Source of the DNA: an uncultured Oxalobacteraceae bacterium
Lineage (GTDB): Bacteria > Pseudomonadota > Gammaproteobacteria > Burkholderiales > Burkholderiaceae
Reading direction: 5' to 3'
Assembly (NCBI GenBank): GCA_946478765.1
Contig: CAMLDH010000208.1
Location: 1-6,939, forward strand
Length of the DNA stretch: 6,939 bases
The notes beneath the pieces were generated by a model. It was not told the origin of the DNA. It saw only the letters and a program-made list of their open reading frames with translations, and ran no database searches. The position numbers and the translations under genes are program-made. How positions within the stretch are numbered: the first letter of the stretch is position 1; the number at the start of each line of letters is the position of its first letter. Below, in pieces: positions 1-6,207 of this stretch.

Positions 1-1452
1 ACGGTGCCGGGCGATCTTGCTGTCAGTCAGGACTGGTATGACTGGTTCGTCGCCACCACGCCGGACCGGGATAACCAAGTTTATCTTGGTGCGATCGATA
101 TCCATCGTGGTGATCTTGCCGGCGGCACCTGGACCTGGACCAAGATTTCCGCTAAAGCCACCGGCGATTCCATTCATCCCGATCAACATGCGATCGCCTT
201 CCACCCGAGCGACGCCAACACGATCTTCGTCGGCAATGATGGCGGGCTGTTTCGCTCGCCCAACTGCGGCGTGAACTGGACGCCGCTCAATAATGGATTG
301 GGGATAACCGAGATCGAATATCTGGCGCAGGACTACGGATCGGTCAGGCTGATTCTTGGCGGCACCCAGGACAATGGATCGATCCGCTACACCGGCTCCT
401 CGGTGTGGGAGCACGCTCAGGACGGTGACGGCGGCGACTGCGGCCTCGACCGCGATAATCCGAACATATGCTTTCACACGTTCTTTGGCATGGGCATGGA
501 GCGATCGACGAGCGGCGGAGGCTGGGGTAGCTGGAACTGGATCGGCCCTTCGGTACCTGCGGGTTACGGCGCCTTGTTCTATCCGCCGGTTGAGGTGAAG
601 AGCGATACGGTGGCGCAAGCCGGGCAAAGCGTTTTCGTCTCCCGCAACCAGGGCACGAACTGGACTGAAATCGCGCTGGCCGCAGGCGTGATCGCCACGG
701 CAATGCATGCGCCGACCCGTGACCGCCTCTACGTCGGTGCCAACACTGGCCGAATCTTCCGTCTGGACTGGAACGGCAGCGCATGGACGCGAAGCGAACT
801 GACTGTGCCACGCTCCGCCGGTATCAGCGACCTGCACATGGACCCGGGCAATCTCAGCCGGCTGTGGGCTACCAGCCGCGCGCTGGGTGGCGGACGTATC
901 TTCCTTTCGACGGATGGTGGAACCAACTGGACGGATCGTTCCGTGGGACTGCCGAACCTGCCGCTGAATGCCGTATGTGTCGATCCAGGCAATTCGAATC
1001 GCGTTTGGGTAGCGGCGGACCTCGGGGTTTACCAGTCGCTCGACGGCGGCGCAACGTGGGCAGCCTTCAGCAACGGTTTGCCAAACGCGCTCGTGGCCGA
1101 CTTGATTTTTCACCCGCATGCGCGGGTGCTGCGCTTGGGTACCCGCAACCGCGGCGTGTGGGAGATTCCGGTCGACGGATGGCTCGCACAACCAATCTGC
1201 GGCGTACAGTTCACCGGCACACTGAGCCCGAACCAGACCCAGCGCTGGTTCACGTTCAACTGGCCGGCGACCTGGCATGTCATCTGGACGGTTGTGCCTA
1301 CCACCGTAAAGAACGGTGCGCCGGAAGTGACCTGGGTCACGCAGGTGGAGCGCGCCTCGGCGGAATACGTGACCTACTGGATCAACGTTACCAATCTCAC
1401 CAACGTCAATGTCGCTTTCGAAGGGCGTTATGCCATTTTGAGCAAATATTAA
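1..1452 (+). CDS. Asp-box (BNR/sortilin-type) beta-propeller protein, 5' end missing
   Basis: The reading frame is open to the left edge, so the N-terminus, including any signal peptide, is outside the window; the GTG at position 4 is not a convincing start. Numbering from that GTG gives 482 residues. Four Asp-box-like turns are visible: RSPNCGVNW (84-92), SRNQGTNW (213-220), STDGGTNW (302-309) and SLDGGATW (345-352). They are separated by strands such as TIFVGNDGGLF and RVWVAADLGVYQS, typical of propellers of the sialidase/sortilin/YCF48-like group. Such proteins are usually exported and bind or process glycans or proteins; no catalytic set can be assigned here, so enzyme activity is not claimed. 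Residues 400-479 form a separate aromatic-rich module that is duplicated as the next gene. Three small genes follow on the same strand. Confident about the fold class, not about function. Confidence 0.8.
   Translation, partial: TVPGDLAVSQDWYDWFVATTPDRDNQVYLGAIDIHRGDLAGGTWTWTKISAKATGDSIHPDQHAIAFHPSDANTIFVGNDGGLFRSPNCGVNWTPLNNGLGITEIEYLAQDYGSVRLILGGTQDNGSIRYTGSSVWEHAQDGDGGDCGLDRDNPNICFHTFFGMGMERSTSGGGWGSWNWIGPSVPAGYGALFYPPVEVKSDTVAQAGQSVFVSRNQGTNWTEIALAAGVIATAMHAPTRDRLYVGANTGRIFRLDWNGSAWTRSELTVPRSAGISDLHMDPGNLSRLWATSRALGGGRIFLSTDGGTNWTDRSVGLPNLPLNAVCVDPGNSNRVWVAADLGVYQSLDGGATWAAFSNGLPNALVADLIFHPHARVLRLGTRNRGVWEIPVDGWLAQPICGVQFTGTLSPNQTQRWFTFNWPATWHVIWTVVPTTVKNGAPEVTWVTQVERASAEYVTYWINVTNLTNVNVAFEGRYAILSKY
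1201..1440 (+). repeat. C-terminal module of the propeller protein, copy 1 of a duplicated 80-residue domain
   Basis: Residues 400-479 of the propeller protein align without gaps to residues 4-83 of the next gene, with about 52 of 80 identical counted by eye. Shared blocks include QRWFTFNWPA, WHV, VVPT, GAP, VERA and TYW. The alternating aromatic and hydrophobic pattern suggests an all-beta, Ig-like domain (inference). I cannot assign it to a named family. Confidence 0.85.
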
Positions 1453-1492
1453 GCAGAAACAATCGCAACGGAATTCGAAAGGAGACTGCCAA

Positions 1493-1747
1493 ATGTGGAC
1501 AGGAGTGCAATTCACCGGATCGCTAAGCCCGAACCAGAACCAGCGCTGGTTCACCTTCAACTGGCCAGCGGCGTGGCATGTCGTCTGGTACGTGGTTCCC
1601 ACCTCGCCGCGCAGCGGCGCGCCGCAGGTGGACTGGGATGTGGCCGTGGAGCGCGCCGACGCCAACAACTGCACCTATTGGCTCACGGTCAGGAATGTCA
1701 CCAATCAGAACATCACATTCGAAGCCCGCTTCGCGGTGCTCAACTGA
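1493..1747 (+). CDS. stand-alone copy of the propeller C-terminal module, 84 aa, unknown function
   Basis: ATG at 1493 is preceded by AAGGAG (1479-1484) at normal spacing and lies 40 bp after the propeller stop. The product is essentially the C-terminal module of the upstream protein and nothing else. It starts MWTGVQFTGSLSPNQ and ends FEARFAVLN, with about 65% identity over 80 residues. There is no signal peptide, membrane segment or linker, so the copy is expected to be cytoplasmic unless exported with a partner. Trp and Phe are abundant (WFTFNWPAAWHVVW). The full conservation of the module edges suggests a functional duplicate and not a decaying fragment. Possible roles are a subunit that assembles with the propeller tail, a competitor, or an immunity or chaperone-like partner; none of these is shown by the sequence. 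Confidence 0.85.
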   Translation: MWTGVQFTGSLSPNQNQRWFTFNWPAAWHVVWYVVPTSPRSGAPQVDWDVAVERADANNCTYWLTVRNVTNQNITFEARFAVLN

Positions 1748-1767
1748 CAGCAACGAGGAGAAAGTTC

Positions 1768-2016
1768 ATGCGCATCATCATCGAAATAGACGAATTGAGA
1801 CAGACCCAGCCCACGGTTACGAGCATGACGCCAGCTCAGGCAGAGAGGGACACTGCTACCGCAGAGGCCCCCCGCTCCGCTCAGGCGGACATCAATGCGG
1901 GTCCGGCGCCAACGCATGCAGGCGCGGCGCACGCCGAACCGGCGCTCCAGGCAGCAGCTGGCACAGCGCCCCATGGAAATGCGATTTCGGCTGGAAGCGC
2001 GCCGGTGTTGGGGTGA
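1768..2016 (+). CDS. small Ala-rich, probably disordered protein, 82 aa
   Basis: ATG at 1768 follows GAGGAG (1755-1760) and starts 20 bp after the previous stop, which favours co-translation with the upstream gene. The frame stays open far upstream, but that part overlaps the preceding gene in another frame and is rejected. The product begins with a short beta-strand-like segment, MRIIIEIDEL, then continues as a low-complexity tail with 21 Ala in 82 residues, many Pro, Thr and Gly, and no Lys, Cys, Phe, Tyr or Trp. No signal peptide or membrane segment is seen. I do not recognise a family. The good ribosome binding site and the position inside a tight gene series are the main support for it being real. 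Confidence 0.65.
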   Translation: MRIIIEIDELRQTQPTVTSMTPAQAERDTATAEAPRSAQADINAGPAPTHAGAAHAEPALQAAAGTAPHGNAISAGSAPVLG

Positions 2017-2060
2017 GCTATTCAATCATCGACTAAACCCGCAGCAGGAAGAAGGCAATC

Positions 2061-2309
2061 ATGGAAATAATCGTAGAGGCATTTCCCTTCATGTTCGGTG
2101 TATTGCTCGGCCTGACCTGCGCACGCAATGGCAGACGACGAATGGGCTTATGGACGCTAGGCAGCCTCGCCTTGGGTGCGCTGGCGACATTGTCAACCGG
2201 TGAATACCGCGTCAGTCCGCTGTACTTCCTGCTCGACATCGCCATCGTCGGTGTCGTGTCGTTAGGCGCAATGGCCTTTGTCGCGTGGCGTCGCAGCGGG
2301 CGCCGCTAA
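2061..2309 (+). CDS. small membrane protein with three predicted transmembrane segments, 82 aa
   Basis: ATG at 2061 follows a purine-rich AGGAAGAAGG (2046-2055) and starts 44 bp after the preceding stop. Hydrophobic segments are at about residues 3-20, 29-45 and 53-76. The basic stretches ARNGRRRMG (21-29) and WRRSGRR (76-82) would both face the cytoplasm in an N-out, three-pass topology, which satisfies the positive-inside rule. No catalytic motif is seen and I do not recognise the family. It is the last gene of the left-hand same-strand series; an intergenic region of 186 bp follows before the cytochrome gene. Confidence 0.75.
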   Translation: MEIIVEAFPFMFGVLLGLTCARNGRRRMGLWTLGSLALGALATLSTGEYRVSPLYFLLDIAIVGVVSLGAMAFVAWRRSGRR

Positions 2310-2495
2310 CGGGTGGCGTTATTGCATGGATAAGGCCAAACTCCGTCCGTAATCTAAGCACGGTTTCCTGAAACTTATGGGGAACGGGAAACCCTAGACC
2401 AGATCGATATCCGTGCAACAACGTCATCTCGCGCTACATTTATTGGTAACTGACCTTACGCAGCACGTAGTGATGTTATACGAAAGGAAATTTCC

Positions 2496-3089
2496 ATGAC
2501 GAACAATTCACGAACATACAGGAAGCCGTTGGCCGCGGCCGGCTTGCTGGCAATGCTCGCCATTCCGCTTGTGGTTGTGCATGCGGATGGCGATGCCACG
2601 AGTGCGACATCCAGCCATGTTGCTGCTGTCAATGAAATACAGCGCGGCTATGAAATCGTGCCGCAAGGGGTTCAGCTGAACGTGGCCGGCAAGAACCGTG
2701 CACTGGTTGGGCTCGGCAGTTATGTCGTCAATACCACCGGCTGCAACGACTGTCATACCCATCCCTCCTACTTGCCCACAGGTGACCCGTTCAAAGGGTT
2801 TCCGGAGATGATCAACTTCCAGCAATACATGACCGGCGGACGTCAGTTTGGTCCCGTGACATCGTCCAACATCACGCCGGATGGCACCGGCAAACCTGCA
2901 GGGCTGACACGGGAGGAATTCATTCAGACGCTACGCACGGGTCACAATCCGCATGATCCGCCTGGCACAATCCTGCAGGTCATGCCGTGGCCGGTCCTGG
3001 GCAAGAAAACCGATCTCGAATTGAGCGCCATTTACGAATATCTGAGCGCGTTGCCATCGCTGCCGGACAATCCATCGCCCGGTCCGTGA
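2496..3089 (+). CDS. exported mono-haem cytochrome c, 197 aa
   Basis: The protein begins with a basic N-terminus and a hydrophobic stretch (residues about 12-29, AAAGLLAMLAIPLVVVHA), a Sec signal peptide with probable cleavage after HA. The single haem site is CNDCH at 83-87 (CxxCH), preceded by the family-typical GKNRALVGLGSYVVN (65-79). The probable distal ligand is Met163 in VMPWP. SSNITPDGTG (123-132), LRTG (146-149) and AIYEYLSALP (178-187) also match a class of periplasmic electron-carrier cytochromes found in many proteobacteria. The ribosome binding site is AAAGGAAA, just before 2496. It probably transfers electrons in the periplasm; the partner is unknown. A second, broken cytochrome gene follows about 90 bp downstream. 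A 32-bp piece of this gene (2687-2718) recurs at 5569-5600. Confidence 0.9.
   Translation: MTNNSRTYRKPLAAAGLLAMLAIPLVVVHADGDATSATSSHVAAVNEIQRGYEIVPQGVQLNVAGKNRALVGLGSYVVNTTGCNDCHTHPSYLPTGDPFKGFPEMINFQQYMTGGRQFGPVTSSNITPDGTGKPAGLTREEFIQTLRTGHNPHDPPGTILQVMPWPVLGKKTDLELSAIYEYLSALPSLPDNPSPGP
2687..2718 (+). repeat. 32-bp exact direct repeat, copy 1 (inside cytochrome c gene)
   Basis: This segment, encoding GKNRALVGLG just before the haem motif, is identical over 32 bases to 5569-5600. It is the conserved core of a functional cytochrome gene here, so this copy is presumed to be the source. Confidence 0.95.
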
Positions 3090-3180
3090 CAATGTGTGCG
3101 GGAAAGATGGCTATCATGCCGCCGCTCCCAACATCAACGAGCGCCCTTTCATACTAAAGATCCTGTTACGGAGAAGCTTC

Positions 3181-3670
3181 ATGTTTACCCACACAATGGC
3201 AGCAGTTGTTATTCCACTGGCCTTGACCCTGATAACTGGCGTGTCTGCCGCACAGGGCAATCAAGGCACGGAAGGGGGACCATCGAACGCGGACGATACC
3301 TCGTGAAAACCTCTGGCTGCAACGATTGCCACACTCCACACTATGCGCAAACAGGTGGCAATGTCCCGGAAAAGGAATGGCTGGTGGGCGACAGCCTCGG
3401 GTGGCGCGGCCCATGGGGCACGTCGTACCCGGTGAACCTCAGGCTGTACATGCAGCGCATTTCAGAGGAGGAATGGCTGAAAACGGCGAAGACCAAAGAC
3501 ATGCGTCCACGCCATGGTTCGCCTTACGCGCCATGGCCGAGCAAGACCTGTCGTCAATCTATCGATTCGTGCGGTACTTGGGACCTGCAGGAGGGCCGAC
3601 ACCAGCCGACCTGCCGCCCGGGCAACAACCAAAAGGCCCGTATATGCAATTTCCGGAGGGGCCGAAGTAA
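3181..3670 (+). pseudogene. cytochrome c pseudogene with two frameshifts
   Basis: ATG at 3181 follows GGAG (about 3171) and opens a signal peptide, MFTHTMAAVVIPLALTLITG then VSAAQ. This frame stops at 3306. Homology continues in a second frame with ERGRYLVKTSGCNDCHT (one CxxCH haem site), EKEWLVGDSLGWRGPWGTSY and LRLYMQRISEEEW, up to about 3508. It then continues in a third frame with PWFALRAMAEQDLSSIYRFV and GPYMQFPEGPK, ending at TAA 3668-3670. The first break fits the loss of one G in the run 3274-3278. The second, near 3507-3512, lies where relatives read RPPMPWF as I recall the family; a 4-bp loss there would also remove the Met codon. The restored product would be about 160 residues, a mono-haem periplasmic cytochrome. 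Two sequencing errors are an alternative, but the second site is not a homopolymer. Confidence 0.85.
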
Positions 3671-3720
3671 CCGCATAGCAAACAGTATGAAAACTTGACG
3701 CGCGAAAGCAGAGGAAATCT

Positions 3721-4671
3721 ATGAGTACGAAACAGACGATTGCCATTGTGGGAGCCACCGGAACGCAAGGCGGTGGCCTTGCCCGCGCCATTTTGAATGA
3801 CCCAGGTAGCCCTTATGCTGCCCGCATTCTCACCCGCGATCCGAATTCGCCAAAAGCACAAGAACTGGAGAAGCTGGGGGCCGAGGTGGTTGTCGGTGAC
3901 ATCGATGACGAAAGAAGCCTGCAACAGCTATTTGACGGTGCCTACGGCGCATACTGTGTGACCTTCTACTGGTCGCATTTTTCGCCGGAAAAGGAATTGG
4001 CAGAGGCGCAGGCAATGGCTAATGTGGCAAAAAGCGCAGGCGTGCAACACGTTATCTGGTCGACGCTCGAAGATACGCGCAACTGGATTCCTTTGCACGA
4101 CAACCGCATGCCCACATTGAAAGGGCATTACAAAGTGCCGCACTTCGACGCCAAGGGAGAAGCAAATCGGTTCTTCACCAAGTCCGGTGTGCCGACGACC
4201 TTTTTCCATGCATCCTTTTACTGGGAGAACCTGATCAATTTCGGGATGGGGCCAAAACGAGACCCGGATGGGAAGCTGGCTTTTAGTCTGCCGCTCGGTG
4301 ACAAGAAACTCGCCAGCATCGCGGGCGAAGACATCGGCAAATGCGCATACGGGATATTCAAGGCCGGATCGCAATACATGGGGCAGACAATCGGTGTGGC
4401 CGGACAGCATATATCGGGCAATGAAATGGCAAATGCAATCGGAAAAGTGCAGGGGGAAGAAGTGTTGTACCGCCCCCTGTCACTTGACGCCTATCGCGGC
4501 TTGGGGTTTCCAGGCGCGGACGATCTGGCCAATATGTTCCAGTTCTACCAGGAATTCGAGCGCGACTTTCTGGGGGCGCGCGACATTGCATTTTCCCATC
4601 GCATCAATCCCGAGTTGCAGACCTTCGAGCAGTGGTTGATGCGTAACAAAGACAGGATTTCGCCCCAGTAA
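3721..4671 (+). CDS. NmrA/HSCARG-like NAD(P)-binding protein, 316 aa
   Basis: ATG at 3721 follows AGAGGAAA. The N-terminus carries the Rossmann dinucleotide loop GATGTQGGG (residues 11-19), then ILTRDP (36-41), where the Arg suits NADP(H), and GAEVVVGDIDD, typical of the atypical short-chain dehydrogenase group. AYGAYCVTFYW, HVIWSTLED and HFDAKGEANRFFTKSGVPTT closely follow the layout of NmrA and human HSCARG (NMRAL1). The C-terminal part, with FQFYQEFERDF and LQTFEQWL, completes a full-length protein. Members sense NADP(H) redox state or reduce small substrates; which applies here cannot be told. It is cytoplasmic, as no signal peptide is present. It starts 50 bp after the cytochrome pseudogene and is convergent with the di-iron protein gene 36 bp beyond its stop. 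Confidence 0.9.
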   Translation: MSTKQTIAIVGATGTQGGGLARAILNDPGSPYAARILTRDPNSPKAQELEKLGAEVVVGDIDDERSLQQLFDGAYGAYCVTFYWSHFSPEKELAEAQAMANVAKSAGVQHVIWSTLEDTRNWIPLHDNRMPTLKGHYKVPHFDAKGEANRFFTKSGVPTTFFHASFYWENLINFGMGPKRDPDGKLAFSLPLGDKKLASIAGEDIGKCAYGIFKAGSQYMGQTIGVAGQHISGNEMANAIGKVQGEEVLYRPLSLDAYRGLGFPGADDLANMFQFYQEFERDFLGARDIAFSHRINPELQTFEQWLMRNKDRISPQ

Positions 4672-4707
4672 CAACCCGTCTCGCCCCTTGCACCCAAGCA
4701 AGCCGCC

Positions 4708-5430
4708 CTAGCTATCCAGGCATTCAGCCAGCGCAAATAGTAGTTGACTGCCGTCTCCTTGCCAAGCGCTGCCATGCATGCAGGCAAGGACTGTCGGCTT
4801 GGCGTCCGCCAGGCAGGATATCAGCGAGCGGGCATTCTTTGTGTGTGAGTAGTAGTCCATCTGCTTTCGAAACGATTCGCTCGGTGCGAGGATATCCGAA
4901 GATGCAAGAGGAGGAAGATCAGCACCACCCTGAGTGAACAGGTCGCCACAAAGAAGCGTTCCGGTCGTTTCCTCCATCAGGTATCCGCACTCCCATGCGT
5001 GAGGCAGATGAGGAGTGTCCAGCCAGCGAACGCGATGCTTCCCCAGCAATAGCGTTTCTCCGTCGGCGAGCGCGCGTGCCGGCTTGTCGAAACAATCGCC
5101 GTTGATTATTGCATTGACTCGGCCACACAACGGTACCGCGTTCGGGGCGAGGCTTAGAAACTCGTTAAGCGCCCCACATTCATCAGATTCGTAATGTGAA
5201 AACCCTATGTATCGCAAGTCTTTCACGTCAAGGACACTGGAAATTGCTTCCTGAACCAACGGGCGCATTCTCCTCGGCCCCGTGTGGAAGAGCATCGGCT
5301 GATCGCCCGTCAGCAAATACTGGTTGAAAGAGAAGCCTCCGGGAATGTCCCGGAAGGGTATGCTGATCCGGTAGATGCCATCGCTGATTTCATCGATGCG
5401 CGTTCCGGCTTGTTGGTTGATTACGGCCAT
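4708..5430 (-). CDS. metallo-beta-lactamase-fold protein of the oxygen-binding di-iron (ODP, flavodiiron-like) type, 240 aa
   Basis: I place the start at ATG 5430-5428 (MAVINQQ), because GGAGGAA (5440-5434) sits 5 bases before it; the frame is open further upstream to 5511 but without comparable support. Ligand motifs are H79-x-E81-x-D83 (HYESDE), His141 or His144 in DTPHLPHAW, D163 in LCGDLF and H219 in ACMHG. Glu in place of the second His of HxHxDH, and the spacing, match the di-iron core of flavodiiron proteins and not zinc hydrolases. FNQYLL and LFHTGPR also fit that class. The flavodoxin domain of classical flavodiiron proteins is absent, so this is a single-domain form. It probably binds O2, NO or a peroxide in the cytoplasm. 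The gene is convergent with the NmrA-like gene. Confidence 0.87.
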   Translation of the reverse strand: MAVINQQAGTRIDEISDGIYRISIPFRDIPGGFSFNQYLLTGDQPMLFHTGPRRMRPLVQEAISSVLDVKDLRYIGFSHYESDECGALNEFLSLAPNAVPLCGRVNAIINGDCFDKPARALADGETLLLGKHRVRWLDTPHLPHAWECGYLMEETTGTLLCGDLFTQGGADLPPLASSDILAPSESFRKQMDYYSHTKNARSLISCLADAKPTVLACMHGSAWQGDGSQLLFALAECLDS

Positions 5431-5619
5431 GAGTTCCTCCATTCCAAATTGCCATAAGGGCAGGAAGCAAAAAATGTGCGTACGTGGTACCGCTTTTTTT
5501 GCGTTCTTCAATGGAAGTATTGGACAACTCGTGGCTCGACATGTTCAGATCTACCGATTGGTCGATGACGGCAAGAACCGTGCACTGGTTGGGCTCGGCA
5601 AGGCCGTAACCCGTACCAA
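5431..5619. other. non-coding interval with a cytochrome c gene remnant
   Basis: This interval lies between the divergent di-iron protein and RAYT genes. It holds the ribosome binding site of the former, then AT-richer sequence, then about 60 bases (5540-5600) that read HVQIYRLVDDGKNRALVGLG on the + strand. This resembles GVQLNVAGKNRALVGLG of the intact cytochrome upstream. After 5600 the similarity ends before the haem motif. No convincing promoter was found. Confidence 0.5.
5569..5600 (+). repeat. 32-bp exact direct repeat, copy 2 (cytochrome c fragment beside the RAYT)
   Basis: The segment is identical to 2687-2718 and has the same orientation, 2882 bp away. The flanks differ, except for a GTTCAG/VQ match further upstream (5544-5549 against 2670-2675). 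It lies 19 bp before the left REP of the RAYT unit. It is either the remnant of a third cytochrome gene or a copied fragment. Confidence 0.95.
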
Positions 5620-5657
5620 GTAGGGCGTCAATAAGCGCAGCGCATTGCGCCGCATGC
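5620..5657 (+). repeat. REP palindrome, left copy (GTAG type)
   Basis: It starts with the GTAG tetranucleotide (5620-5623). An imperfect hairpin follows: GGCG pairs with CGCC, CAAT with ATTG, and the inner GCGC with GCGC, with an unpaired T and AA on the left arm. Positions 5623-5657 are the exact reverse complement of 6208-6242. GTAG plus a bulged hairpin is the known REP recognition signature of RAYT proteins. Confidence 0.88.
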
Positions 5658-5674
5658 TGTGCTAAATTCCCCTG

Positions 5675-6205
5675 ATGTCCAATTATCGTCGCGCATGGTG
5701 CCCTGGCGGCACCTATTTTTTCACCGTGAATCTCTTGCAGAGGTCCGACAACGATCTTCTGGTGCGGCACATCGACCTTTTTCGGGATGCGGTTCGGACG
5801 GTCCGTCTGGCGCACCCTTTTACGATACATGCGTGGGTTGTGCTGCCTGAGCATATGCATTGCGTGATTGAGCTGCCGATGGGCGATGCTGATTTTGCGG
5901 TGCGTTGGCGATTAATTAAAATCCGGTTCTCCAAATCGCTGCCTGCTCAAGAGTGGCGCTCCGCAACACGGCTGCGTCGTGGCGAACGCGGGATTTGGCA
6001 GCGGCGCTATTGGGAGCATTTGATTCGCGACGAGAAGGATTTTGCGGCACACATGGATGATGTGCATGTCAATCCGCTCAAGCATGGCTTGGTCAAGCGG
6101 GTGGCCGATTGGCCTTTTTCGACCTTTCATCATTTGGTGGCGCAGGGCGTGTATCCGGCTGATTGGGCAGGTGGGTTTGAGGATGAGATTGATTATGCGG
6201 AGTGA
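5675..6205 (+). CDS. REP-associated tyrosine transposase (RAYT, Y1/HUH family) with Tyr-to-Asp change, 176 aa
   Basis: The start MSNYRRAWCPGGTYFFTVNL is the classical RAYT N-terminus. The HUH metal site is H60-M61-H62 in VVLPEHMHCVIELP. Further family blocks are RWRLIKIRFSKSL (78-90), IWQRRYWEHLIRDEKDF (107-123), NPLKHGLVKRVADWPFSTFH (133-152) and YPADWAGGF. Length and ends match intact family members such as the E. coli REP transposase. These enzymes nick REP DNA through a Tyr in the motif DYIxxNPVKHG (Tyr115 in E. coli). Here the motif reads MDDVHVNPLKHG, so the aligned residue is Asp129 (GAT at 6059-6061, one base from TAT). No other Tyr lies in that helix. The protein may therefore still bind REPs yet be unable to cleave. 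No clear ribosome binding site precedes the start. Confidence 0.93.
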   Translation: MSNYRRAWCPGGTYFFTVNLLQRSDNDLLVRHIDLFRDAVRTVRLAHPFTIHAWVVLPEHMHCVIELPMGDADFAVRWRLIKIRFSKSLPAQEWRSATRLRRGERGIWQRRYWEHLIRDEKDFAAHMDDVHVNPLKHGLVKRVADWPFSTFHHLVAQGVYPADWAGGFEDEIDYAE

Positions 6206-6207
6206 GC

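Noticed and set aside
783..1526. 247-codon open frame overlapping the propeller gene on the same strand
   Set aside because: The Asp-box homology lies in the other frame; this one is Arg/Gly-rich with no recognisable domain and is a GC-rich shadow.
1495..1767. N-terminal extension of the Ala-rich gene, open in the same frame from 1495
   Set aside because: It overlaps the free tail-module gene in another frame, and that gene has clear homology. GAGGAG before ATG 1768 gives a better start.
2362..2393. Hairpin GGTTTCC/GGAAACC in the gap before the cytochrome gene
   Set aside because: A 7-bp stem with an 18-base loop and no T run; too weak to call a terminator or riboswitch.
2443..2481. Possible promoter (TTGGTA or CTGACC with TTATAC) before the cytochrome gene
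   Set aside because: The spacing is wrong, and a start from this -10 would overlap the ribosome binding site.
4687..4702. Small hairpin CTTGC/GCAAG between the convergent NmrA-like and di-iron genes as a terminator
   Set aside because: A stem of only 5 bp without a T run on either strand.
5431..5511. Upstream extension of the di-iron protein gene
   Set aside because: The extra residues do not match the fold's start, and GGAGGAA lies just before the internal ATG at 5430.
5375..5623. + strand open frame ending in GKNRALVGLGKAVTRTK as a functional small gene
   Set aside because: Its first part is antisense to the di-iron gene, it lacks CxxCH, and the cytochrome-like end stops at the REP; better read as a remnant.
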